In this document: positions 16,060 to 23,890 of the stretch, one piece after another
Position numbering within the stretch: the stretch's first letter is position 1
How the letters are laid out: every line of letters starts with the position of its first letter
NCBI RefSeq assembly: GCF_001189535.1
Contig: NZ_CP012070.1
Coordinates: 1,302,001-1,366,000, forward strand
Direction of reading: 5' to 3'
Origin: Arsenicicoccus sp. oral taxon 190
Lineage (GTDB): Bacteria; Actinomycetota; Actinomycetes; Actinomycetales; Dermatophilaceae
Length of the DNA: 64,000 bases
Translations under genes and position numbers: made by a program
The notes under the pieces: generated by a model
Seen by the model: only the letters and a program-made list of their open reading frames with translations
The model's database searches: none
What the model was told of the DNA's origin: nothing

Positions 16060-17781
16060 ATGACCAACCCGCTGCTCCTCTTCTTCGCGCGCCCGTCGAC
16101 CCGCCAGCAGGGGGTGCGGCGGCCGCGGGAGCGGGTGCGCGTCCCGACCGAGGTGCCGTCGACCGACGCGATCTTCCTGGTGCTGCGGCGGATGCGCACG
16201 CCGCTCGTCGTGCTGGTGGGGATCTTCTCGCTGTCGGTGCTCGGGCTGTCGGTGATCCCGGGCAGGGATGGCCAGCGGATGTCGCCCTTCGACGCGTTCT
16301 ACTTCATCAGCTACACCGCCACCACCATCGGCTTCGGCGAGATCGTGCCCTTCACCTCGGTGCAGCGGCTGTGGGTGACCTTCTCCATCTACAGCACCGT
16401 CGTGGGCTGGGCCTACGCCATCGGCACCCTGCTCGCGCTCTTCCAGGACGCGGCGTTCCGGGAGGCGGTGGCGACGCAGCGTTTCCGCCGCCGGGTGCTG
16501 CGGATCAAGGAGCCGTTCTTCATCGTGGCGGGCTACGGCCAGTCGGGGCGGGCCGTGTGCGCCGAGCTCGACGAGGCCGGTCGCCGGATGGTCGTCATCG
16601 ACAGCGCCAAGGACCGCGTCGACAAGCTCTCCTCGGACCAGCTCACCGCCGACGTGCCCGGCATCGACGCCGACGCGTCGCTGCCGGGGGTCCTCGGCCT
16701 GGCCGGGCTCGGGCTGCCCAACTGCGAGGGGGCGATCGCCCTCACCGACGACGACACGGTCAACCTGGCCGTCGTCATGGCCGTCGACCTGCTCCGCCCC
16801 GAGCTGCCGGTGCTGGCGCGCTGCCACAGCCGGCACATGGAGGAGCGGATGCACGACTTCAGTGCCGCGGCGGTGATCAACCCCAGCGACCGGTTCGGCG
16901 GCTACCTGCTGCTGGCGATGCAGCGGCCGACGACCTTCCACCTCGTGTCGTGGCTGATGAGCTCCGCGGGGATGCCGCTGCAGGCTCGCCGTGAGGACAA
17001 GCACGACGGCCGCTGGGTCGTCGCGGCCGAGGGCCACTTCCGGGAGGAGATCTGCCACGACCTGTCCCGGGCGGGGCAGGAGGTCGAGTGGGTCGACCCG
17101 CACGAGGGCTACCCGGACCTGACCGGGGCGACCGGCTTCATCGCGGGGTCCGACAGCGACACCCTCAACCTGGCGATGGCCGAGCACGCGCGGCTCGTCG
17201 ACCCGGAGATCTTCGTGGTCGTGCGCCAGCACAGCGTCGAGCGGCGCGCGCTGGTGCGTGCCCTGGACGTCGACTCCGTCTACACGCCCAGCGACCTCGT
17301 GGCCTCGGAGGTGCTGGCGCGGGTGGTGACCCCGACCTTCTGGACCTTCGTCGAGCATGCGCTGGGGCAGGACGAGGAGTGGGCCCAGGTGGCGCTGGAC
17401 CGGCTCACGGGTCGGTGCGGCCGCAAGGCCCCCGAGCGTGACCTGGTCAGCGTGGACCGGCACAACGCGCCGGCGCTGACCCGCTGGGTGCGCCACCACG
17501 ACTTCACGCTGCGGGACCTCGTGCGCGACCCCGAGGACCGCGAGCGCCTCCTGCCCGTGGTGCCCCTCGTGGTCCTGCGCGACGGCGTCGCGCACCACCT
17601 GCCGGACGACGACATGCTGCTGGAGCCCGGTGACCAGGTGCTGGTGGCCGGCCGCGCCGGGGGGCTGGCGGCCATGACCCCGGCACTGCTGCAGGAGACG
17701 GTCGTGGAGTATGTCGCGACCGGCCGCGAGGTCCCCGCAACCCTGATCGGCCGCCTCGTGTCCCGGCGCCACCCGGCCTGA
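16060..17781 (+). CDS. Potassium channel with two RCK/TrkA domains
   Basis: A 573-residue ion channel. The pore region (about residues 45-135) has two helices around the selectivity filter TATTIGFGE at about residues 86-94, a variant of the TVGYG-type filter. Two RCK NAD-binding domains follow: the first near 150-290 (FFIVAGYGQSGRAVCAELDEAGRRMVVID) and the second near 320-440 (FIAGSDSDTLNLAMAEHARLVDPEIFVVVRQHS). A TrkA-C-like domain ends the protein (DDDMLLEPGDQVLVAGRAG). It probably gates K+ flux in response to nucleotides or ions. It is probably cotranscribed with the small membrane protein upstream. The stop codon lies in a 10-bp tandem array. Confidence 0.9.
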   Translation: MTNPLLLFFARPSTRQQGVRRPRERVRVPTEVPSTDAIFLVLRRMRTPLVVLVGIFSLSVLGLSVIPGRDGQRMSPFDAFYFISYTATTIGFGEIVPFTSVQRLWVTFSIYSTVVGWAYAIGTLLALFQDAAFREAVATQRFRRRVLRIKEPFFIVAGYGQSGRAVCAELDEAGRRMVVIDSAKDRVDKLSSDQLTADVPGIDADASLPGVLGLAGLGLPNCEGAIALTDDDTVNLAVVMAVDLLRPELPVLARCHSRHMEERMHDFSAAAVINPSDRFGGYLLLAMQRPTTFHLVSWLMSSAGMPLQARREDKHDGRWVVAAEGHFREEICHDLSRAGQEVEWVDPHEGYPDLTGATGFIAGSDSDTLNLAMAEHARLVDPEIFVVVRQHSVERRALVRALDVDSVYTPSDLVASEVLARVVTPTFWTFVEHALGQDEEWAQVALDRLTGRCGRKAPERDLVSVDRHNAPALTRWVRHHDFTLRDLVRDPEDRERLLPVVPLVVLRDGVAHHLPDDDMLLEPGDQVLVAGRAGGLAAMTPALLQETVVEYVATGREVPATLIGRLVSRRHPA

Positions 17782-17830
17782 CCCGGCCTGACCCGGCCTG
17801 ACCGGCCCTGACCGGCCCTGACCGGCCCTC
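17771..17830. repeat. 10-bp tandem array at a convergent gene boundary
   Basis: Six head-to-tail 10-bp units: three copies of ACCCGGCCTG, two of ACCGGCCCTG and one of ACCGGCCCTC. The array contains the channel gene stop (17779-17781) and fills the gap to the VOC gene stop at 17838. Confidence 0.85.
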
Positions 17831-17837
17831 GCGCGTC

Positions 17838-18218
17838 TCAGGCGTGCAGGTCGCGGGTCCCGCCTGCGAGGTGCTCGACCAGGGTGATCGTGTTGCCCTC
17901 CGGGTCGCGCACCTCCACGAAGGTCGCGAACCCGTCGATGGTCCAGGGCTCGGCCGCGTCGATGCCGCGCGACCGCAGCTCGTGACGCGCCGCCGTCGCG
18001 GACGGCACCGCGAGCGCGACGCTCGTCGACGCGTCGTCCTCGCCACGGCCCACGACCTGCAGCCAGCTCCCGGGCCGGATCTCCCAGGCGCGGCACCCCG
18101 CCTGGTCGGGCTCGGCGTCCCACGGCCGCCCGAGCAGCCGGGAGTACCACTCCCAGGCGCGGGGCTTGTCGTCCACGAAGACGGTGGCGATGAGCTCGTG
18201 GATCTGCATGGCAGCCAT
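17838..18218 (-). CDS. Single-domain VOC/glyoxalase-like protein
   Basis: A 126-residue VOC superfamily protein. Features are IATVFVDDKPRAWEWYSRLLGRPWD at the N-terminus and FVEVRDPEGNTITLVEHL at the C-terminus, typical of bleomycin-resistance/glyoxalase-like folds. ATG 18218 is preceded on its strand by AGGGATCACC. It lies 8 bp downstream of the two-domain VOC gene and is surely in the same operon, probably controlled by the divergent TetR regulator. Substrate unknown. Confidence 0.85.
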   Translation of the reverse strand: MAAMQIHELIATVFVDDKPRAWEWYSRLLGRPWDAEPDQAGCRAWEIRPGSWLQVVGRGEDDASTSVALAVPSATAARHELRSRGIDAAEPWTIDGFATFVEVRDPEGNTITLVEHLAGGTRDLHA

Positions 18219-18226
18219 GGTGATCC

Positions 18227-18985
18227 CTAGTCCGTCGTCGGGGTGCCGGAGAAGAGCCCGAACGGCGCGCCGCCCGGCGTCGTCAGGTGCACGAACCGGC
18301 CGAACTCGATGTCCATCGGCCCCATCGTCGTGCGCGCGCCCAGGCTCTCGGCCCTGGCCGCCATCGCGTCGAGGTCGTCCACGAGCAGGTAGGACACCCA
18401 GTGGGGCTCGTCGTCCTCGCCGCACCCGCCGATGGTGAAGTGGCCGTCGTCGCCCAGCTTGGCGAGCAGCACCCCGTCGCCCATCGGCTCGGTGGTGTAG
18501 CCGAACAGGTCGCGCAGGAACCCCGCCGACCGCTCCACGTCGCGGGTGATGCAGTCCTGCCAGCACGGGAAGCCGATCTCGTCGACGGCGGCATACCCCA
18601 CCACCCCGGTGGCCTGCCACAGGTCGGTCTGGACGCCCGCGGGGTCGACGATCGTGGCGCAGCGGCCGGTGTCGGGGATGTCCATCGCCGGGCGGGTCAC
18701 GGTGGCGCCGAGCTCCTGCGCCCGGGCGAGGGTGGCGTCGAGGTCGTCGGTGGCGAGGTAGAGCGCGGCCACGTCGTGCCGCTGGTCGGGCATGGCCGGG
18801 CCGAGCCCGAAGACGTAGCGCCCGTCCTGCAGGGCGATCGTGTAGCCGCCGAACTCCGGGGAGCCGGGCGGGACCTCGTGGCCGAGCAGGTCGCGCCAGA
18901 AGGCGCCGGCCTCGTCGATGTCCGAGCACCAGAAGTCGAGCCAGGTGGGGGTGCCGGGGGCCTGCGGGGTGGTCCGTGCAGTCAT
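18227..18985 (-). CDS. Two-domain VOC family protein (glyoxalase/extradiol-like)
   Basis: A 252-residue protein made of two VOC modules: residues about 10-120 (WLDFWCSDIDEAGAFWRDLLGHEVPPG) and about 130-250 (CWQDCITRDVERSAGFLRDLFGYTTEPMGDG). Such proteins are common in actinobacteria as antibiotic-binding or detoxification proteins of unknown ligand. It is transcribed divergently from a TetR gene 73 bp away with a perfect palindrome between them. That makes a ligand-inducible detoxification pair plausible, as an inference. Confidence 0.87.
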   Translation of the reverse strand: MTARTTPQAPGTPTWLDFWCSDIDEAGAFWRDLLGHEVPPGSPEFGGYTIALQDGRYVFGLGPAMPDQRHDVAALYLATDDLDATLARAQELGATVTRPAMDIPDTGRCATIVDPAGVQTDLWQATGVVGYAAVDEIGFPCWQDCITRDVERSAGFLRDLFGYTTEPMGDGVLLAKLGDDGHFTIGGCGEDDEPHWVSYLLVDDLDAMAARAESLGARTTMGPMDIEFGRFVHLTTPGGAPFGLFSGTPTTD

Positions 18986-19006
18986 CGTGCGCTCCGTCCA
19001 GTCGCG

Positions 19007-19025
19007 ATGTGGACGGTGTCCACAT
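19007..19025. promoter_or_regulatory. Palindromic operator between the VOC and TetR genes
   Basis: A perfect inverted repeat ATGTGGAC-GGT-GTCCACAT sits in the 73-bp divergent intergenic region. A TAGGAT -10-like element begins 2 bases later (19027-19032) in the tetR direction. Site size and position fit a TetR dimer repressing both promoters. No binding data can be inferred. Confidence 0.6.
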
Positions 19026-19058
19026 GTAGGATGTGAGCAGCGTATACATGGAGGTGCG

Positions 19059-19685
19059 ATGCCCACAACCCCTCGCCGGGCCAGCTATCACCACGGTGAC
19101 CTCAAGGCGACCCTGCTCCGCGAGGCGATCGACGTGGCTCAGGCCGAGGGCCCGCACGCCGTCACGCTGCGCACCATCACCCGCCGGGTCGGGGTGTCCG
19201 TCAACGCGCCCTACCGCCACTTCGCCGACCGGGAGGCGCTGATGCTGGCGGTCGCGGCCCACGGCCAGCAGCAGTCCGCCGCCGCGATGGAGCGCCGCCT
19301 CGACGCGCTCGCCTCCCCGAGCGGCCATGACCGGCTGCGCGCCGTCGGGCTGGGCTACGTCGACTTCGCCCGGGCCGAGCCCGGCCTCTTCCAGGCCGCC
19401 TTCCTCGAACCGACGGACCTGCGGCTCTCCGCCGACGCGGCGACGGCGGGACCGGGCGGGCGGACGCCGTACCAGCTGCTCGGCGACGCCCTCGACCAGA
19501 TGGTGACCGACGGCGAGCTCCCCGCCGAGCGGCGACCGCACGCCGAGGTGCCGGCATGGTCGGCGGTGCACGGCTTCGCGATGCTCGTGGTGCAGGGACC
19601 GCTGCGGGGGCTGCCGGCCGAGGCGGTCGACCCGCTCGCCGAGCGGGTCGTGGAGAGCGTGATCACCGGACTGGTCCGCGTCTGA
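19059..19685 (+). CDS. TetR/AcrR family transcriptional regulator
   Basis: A 208-residue regulator with N-terminal helix-turn-helix: HHGDLKATLLREAIDVAQAEG then VTLRTITRRVGVSVNAPYRHFADREALMLAVA. The ligand-binding half has the TetR_C_33-like WSAVHGFAMLVVQGPLRGL pattern. The SYHHGDLKATLL start is typical of a large TetR subgroup. ATG 19059 has GAGG 5 bases upstream. It is divergent from the two VOC genes and likely represses them and itself through the palindrome at 19007-19025. Confidence 0.9.
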   Translation: MPTTPRRASYHHGDLKATLLREAIDVAQAEGPHAVTLRTITRRVGVSVNAPYRHFADREALMLAVAAHGQQQSAAAMERRLDALASPSGHDRLRAVGLGYVDFARAEPGLFQAAFLEPTDLRLSADAATAGPGGRTPYQLLGDALDQMVTDGELPAERRPHAEVPAWSAVHGFAMLVVQGPLRGLPAEAVDPLAERVVESVITGLVRV

Positions 19686-19710
19686 GGGGGTGACCGGGTG
19701 GTCACGGGGT

Positions 19711-21257
19711 ATGCCGCCAACCATGAAGCCGCAGACCCCGATGGCCGCCGCCGGAGCCGCCCTGGCCGGCCTGGCTGCCCACGACCTCCTGCAGAAGAAG
19801 CACGCCGTCCTTCGCAACTACCCCGTCCTGGGGCACCTGAGGTTCCTGCTCGAGGGGATCCGTCCCGAGCTGCAGCAGTACTTCGTCGAGCGCAACTGGG
19901 ACGGGCGGCCCTTCGACCGCGACGTCCGGTCGATCATCTACGAGCGGGCCAAGGGGATCCACGGCGAGCAGGCCTTCGGGACCGAGCGGGACGTCAACGA
20001 GATCGGCTACGAGTGGCTGGTCCACTCGACCGTCCCCGCCCAGCAGCCCGAGCGGGCGCCATACGTGATGGTCGGGGGCTCGGACTGCTCGCGGCCCTAC
20101 CCGATGACACGCTCAAGGTGTCGTCGATGAGCTTCGGCGCGCTCAGCCCCAACGCGATCCGCGCCCTCAACAAGGGGGCCAAGATGGGCGGCTTCGCCCA
20201 CGACACGGGGGAGGGGGGCCTGTCGCCCTACCACCTCGAGCACGGCGGCGACCTGATCTGGGAGATCGGGACCGGCTACTTCTCGACCCGCACCAAGGAC
20301 GGGGACTTCGACCCGGACCAGTTCGCGGACAAGGTGGCACACGACCAGATCAAGTGCGTCTCGCTCAAGCTGAGCCAGGGCGCCAAGCCGGGGGTGGGCG
20401 GCGTGCTGCCCGCCGCCAAGGTGACCAAGGAGATCGCCGAGATCCGGGAGGTCCCGCAGGGCCAGAAGTGCGTCAGCCCGTCCTCGCACAAGGTCTTCCG
20501 CACCCCGGTCAAGCTCATCGAGTTCGTCGCGCGGCTGCGCGAGCTGAGCGGCGGCAAGCCCACCGGCTTCAAGCTGTGCGTCGGCTCGCGCGCCGACGTG
20601 CTCGCCATCTGCAAGGCGATGCTGCAGGTCGGCACCACCCCGGACTTCATCGTGGTGGACGGCTCCGAGGGTGGGACCGGCGCCGCGATGCTGGAGTTCG
20701 AGGACCACGTGGGGATGCCCCTGACCGACGGCCTCATGACGGTGCACAACGCCCTCGTCGGCGTCGGGTTGCGCGACCGCATCAAGATCGGCGCGAGCGG
20801 CAAGGTGGCCGCGAGCAACGACATCGTCAAGCGCATCATCCAGGGCGCCGACTACACCAACGCCGCCCGCGCCATGATGATGGCCGCCGGCTGCATCCAG
20901 GCCCAGCTGTGCCACACCGACAAGTGCCCCGTGGGCGTCGCCACGCAGGACCGCCGTCGCGGACGCGCCCTCGACGTCGGGGACAAGAGCGAGCGGGTCC
21001 AGCGCTACCAGGAGGCGACGGTGCAGGGCGCGCTGCAGCTCATGGCCGCGATGGGCGTCACCGACCCCGGCCAGCTGCAGCCGCACATGCTGCGCCGCGT
21101 CGTCAGCGAGACCGAGACCCGTTCCTATGCCGAGATCCACGAGTGGCTCGCGCCCGGCCAGCTGCTCGACGAGGTGCCGCAGACCTGGCGCGCCGACTGG
21201 GAGCTCGCCTCGGCCGACACCTTCCACCCCGTCCGCCCCACCATCCGGAGGTCCTGA
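19711..21257 (+). pseudogene. FMN-binding glutamate synthase family gene with a frameshift
   Basis: The protein is split between two frames. Codons from 19711 to about 20100 encode the N-terminal part (HDLLQKKHAVLRNYPVLGHLRFLLE to YVMVGGSDCSRPY). From about 20101 the frame one base off continues DDTLKVSSMSFGALSPNAIRAL to the stop at 21257. The second part has FMN-site sequences (VDGSEGGTGAAMLEFE, KIGASGKVAASNDIVK) and the 3Fe-4S cysteines of GCIQAQLCHTDKCPVGVAT. One missing base after CCCTAC would restore a protein of about 515 residues. Either the gene is inactive or the base is a sequencing omission. Start could be 19711 or 19723. Downstream poxB follows at once. Confidence 0.8.
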
Positions 21258-21258
21258 G

Positions 21259-22977
21259 ATGAGCACCATCGCCACCGCCCTCGTGCAGGCGCTCGCCGAG
21301 CACGGCGTCACCCAGGTGTGGGGCGTCGTCGGCGACGCCCTCAACCCCGTCACCGACGCCATCCGCACCGACGACCGCCTGCAGTGGGTCGGGGTGCGGC
21401 ACGAGGAGGTCGCCGCCTTCGCCGCGGGCGCGCAGTCCCAGCTCACGGGGCGCATCGGCGTCTGCATGGGCACCGTCGGCCCCGGCTCCATCCACCTGCT
21501 CAACGGCCTCTACGACGCCAAGAAGTCGCACGCGCCCGTCCTCGCCATCTGCGGCCAGGTGCCGCAGGAGGAGATCGGCTCGGACTTCTTCCAGGAGGTC
21601 GACAACGACAGCCTCTTCAAGGACGTCGCGGTCTACTCCCGCACGGTCACCTCTCCCGCCCAGATGCCCCAGATCCTCGAGCAGGCCGTCAACGCCGCGT
21701 ATGCCGAGTCCGGGGTCGCCGTCATCACCCTGCCCGGCGACGTGGGCTCGCTCGAGCTGCCCGACGACACCCCCGCGGCCCGGCTCGCCCCGGGCGGGGT
21801 GCTCGCGGCGGCCCCCGAGGCGCAGGTCGAGGCGGCGGCGCAGGCCCTCGCCGAGGGCCGGGTCACGCTCCTCGTGGGGCGCGGCGCGCGACACGCCCGC
21901 ACCGAGGTGCTGCAGCTCGCCGAGACGCTGCAGGCTCCGATGGTGCTGACCCTCAAGGGCAAGGAGGGGCTCGAGCACGACAACCCCTACCAGGTCGGCC
22001 AGTCCGGGCTCATCGGCAACCCCGCCGCGGCCCACGCCATGGACGACTGCGACGTCCTCTTCCTCGTCGGCACCGACTTCCCCTACCGCGACTGGTACCC
22101 CACCGGCAAGACCGTCGTGCAGCTCGACGCCACCCAGGCCCACGTGGGCCGGCGCGTCAGCGTGCAGCACGCGCTCGTGGGGGACAGTGCCCTGACGCTG
22201 CAGGCGCTGCTGCCACGGCTGGCGGCGCGCCGGGACGGCGACCACCTGGAGCGGGCGCGGGCGGCATACGACTCGTGGCGGGAGAGGCAGGACTCGCTGC
22301 TCGACCCCAAGCACGACACCAAGCTGCTGGGGCGGATCCGCAGCGTCTTCGACAACCCGGACCGCCGGATCCGGCCCGAGGCGCTCGCCGCCACGCTCGA
22401 CCGGCTGGCCGCCGACGACGCGATCTTCACGAGCGACACGGGGATGTCGACGGCGTGGCTGGCGAGGTTCATCACGATGCGGGGTCGGCGCCAGCTGCTC
22501 GGCTCCTACAACCTCGGGTCGATGGCCAACGCCATGCCCCAGGCGCTGGGGGCGCAGGCGCTCGACCGGGGCCGCCAGGTCGTGGCCTGCTGCGGCGACG
22601 GCGGGCTGATGATGCTGCTCGGCGACCTGCGCACGGCCGTCACCTATGGTCTCCCGGTGACCCTCGTGGTCTTCGACAACGGCCGCCTGGGGATGGTCAA
22701 GCTCGAGCAGGAGCAGGGCGGGCTGCCGGAGTTCGGGACCGAGCTGGACAACCCGGACCTCGCCGCCGTGGCCACCGCGATGGGCCTGGAGGCGCGGCGC
22801 GTGGAGGACCCCACCGAGCTCGACGAGGCCGTGGCGTGGGCGCTCGCGACCGACCGGCCGGTGCTGCTCGACGTGGTCACCAACCCCGACGAGGTCGCGG
22901 TGCCGCCCAAGCCCACGGTCTCCCAGGGGTGGGGTTTCGCGATCGCCAAGACCAAGGAGGCCTTCGAGAGTGCCTGA
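21259..22977 (+). CDS. poxB: Pyruvate dehydrogenase (quinone)/PoxB-type ThDP enzyme
   Basis: A 572-residue thiamine-diphosphate enzyme that would decarboxylate pyruvate to acetate and pass electrons to quinone. The N-terminal ThDP pyrimidine domain has WGVVGDALNPVTDAI and VRHEEVAAFAAGAQ. The central FAD/nucleotide domain covers about residues 185-330. The C-terminal ThDP domain has the metal-binding GDGGLMMLLGDLRTA near residues 445-460 and FDNGRLGMVKLEQ. ATG 21259 follows GGAGG by 7 bases and lies 1 bp after the preceding gene, so they are cotranscribed. Acetolactate synthase is the main alternative, but the sequence is closer to PoxB. Confidence 0.9.
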   Translation: MSTIATALVQALAEHGVTQVWGVVGDALNPVTDAIRTDDRLQWVGVRHEEVAAFAAGAQSQLTGRIGVCMGTVGPGSIHLLNGLYDAKKSHAPVLAICGQVPQEEIGSDFFQEVDNDSLFKDVAVYSRTVTSPAQMPQILEQAVNAAYAESGVAVITLPGDVGSLELPDDTPAARLAPGGVLAAAPEAQVEAAAQALAEGRVTLLVGRGARHARTEVLQLAETLQAPMVLTLKGKEGLEHDNPYQVGQSGLIGNPAAAHAMDDCDVLFLVGTDFPYRDWYPTGKTVVQLDATQAHVGRRVSVQHALVGDSALTLQALLPRLAARRDGDHLERARAAYDSWRERQDSLLDPKHDTKLLGRIRSVFDNPDRRIRPEALAATLDRLAADDAIFTSDTGMSTAWLARFITMRGRRQLLGSYNLGSMANAMPQALGAQALDRGRQVVACCGDGGLMMLLGDLRTAVTYGLPVTLVVFDNGRLGMVKLEQEQGGLPEFGTELDNPDLAAVATAMGLEARRVEDPTELDEAVAWALATDRPVLLDVVTNPDEVAVPPKPTVSQGWGFAIAKTKEAFESA

Positions 22978-22986
22978 GCCGGCGGG

Positions 22987-23007
22987 GGCCGCGCGCTCCT
23001 CGCGGCC
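22987..23007 (+). terminator. Hairpin after poxB
   Basis: A 7-bp GC-only stem (GGCCGCG 22987-22993 with CGCGGCC 23001-23007) and a 7-base loop, ten bases after the poxB stop. No T tract. Confidence 0.45.
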
Positions 23008-23022
23008 GACCGAGGCTCACCC

Positions 23023-23823
23023 GTGCGGGTGAACGCCCAGACACCGACGGCCTCGGGGACGTACCGTGACCCGGTGCCCCCGCACCAGGACCGACCCATC
23101 CCGCTCGCCGACGTGGCCCGCCGTGGCCCGCAGCGCGGCCGCCCCGTGCTCGAGGACGCCCGCGTCCACGTCGAGGCGCTGCTGCGCGCCGTGGAGTCCC
23201 TGTCGCCCGCGCGGGTCGAGCGCGCGCTGGACGTCGCCCTGGCCGCCGGCTCCGTCGAGCACGTCGTCCAGCTGGTGCTGATGCCGCTGCTGCGCGAGAT
23301 CGGCGACCGGTGGGAGTCCGGTGCGCTCGGCGTCGCCCACGAGCACCTCGCCAGCGGCGTGATCAACCGCCGCATCGGGTCCCTCGGGGTGGGGCTCGAG
23401 GAGGGGTCGGGCCCGAGCGCCGTGCTCGCCTGCCCGCCGGGGGAGCGTCACGACCTGGTGCTCGGGTGCTTCGCGCTGCTGCTGCAGCGGGAGGGGTGGC
23501 GGGTCTACAACCTCGGCGCGGACACCCCCACGGCCGCGATCGCGCTGACCTGCCGGCAGACCGACGCCGACCTGCTGGTGCTGGCCGGGACCCGCCCCTC
23601 GGTCTTCACGTCGCGCTTCGCCAGCCTGCGGCGGCTGGCCGGCAGCGTCCCGACGGCCATCGCCGGCAGCGGCGCGGACGTCCGCGTCGCCCGCGAGCTG
23701 GGGGCGGTGCTGCTGCCCAACGACCCCGTCCCGGCGGTGGACGTCGTCACCGGGATGATCCGGCGCCCGGGACCGGGCGGCACCAGGCTGAGCGACACCG
23801 ACGGCCTGGCCGGCGCGGGCTGA
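23023..23823 (+). CDS. Stand-alone cobalamin-binding protein with CarH-like W-x9-EH motif
   Basis: A 266-residue protein with a helical B12-binding_2-like region (about 45-125) and a Rossmann B12-binding domain (about 128-245). The first contains W97-x9-E107-H108 (DRWESGALGVAHEHLAS), the signature that cradles the adenosyl side of the cofactor in CarH photoreceptors. The second has PPGERHDLVLG with the candidate lower-ligand histidine, and GWRVYNLGADTP. The MerR DNA-binding domain of CarH/LitR is absent; the N-terminus is only a Pro/Arg-rich stretch. GTG 23023 or GTG 23074 could be the start. Function unknown; a light or B12 sensor acting on a partner is an inference. Confidence 0.8.
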   Translation: MRVNAQTPTASGTYRDPVPPHQDRPIPLADVARRGPQRGRPVLEDARVHVEALLRAVESLSPARVERALDVALAAGSVEHVVQLVLMPLLREIGDRWESGALGVAHEHLASGVINRRIGSLGVGLEEGSGPSAVLACPPGERHDLVLGCFALLLQREGWRVYNLGADTPTAAIALTCRQTDADLLVLAGTRPSVFTSRFASLRRLAGSVPTAIAGSGADVRVARELGAVLLPNDPVPAVDVVTGMIRRPGPGGTRLSDTDGLAGAG

Positions 23824-23890
23824 GCGAGGGCGAGGGTCTGTCGGACCACGGCCCTAAAGTGGACCCGTCCGAGCGGAAGAGGTGGTCGGG

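Noticed and set aside
23023..23823. B12-binding protein considered as methionine synthase or mutase subunit
   Set aside because: It has the CarH-type W-x9-EH helical domain and lacks substrate or corrinoid methyltransferase partner domains and genes.
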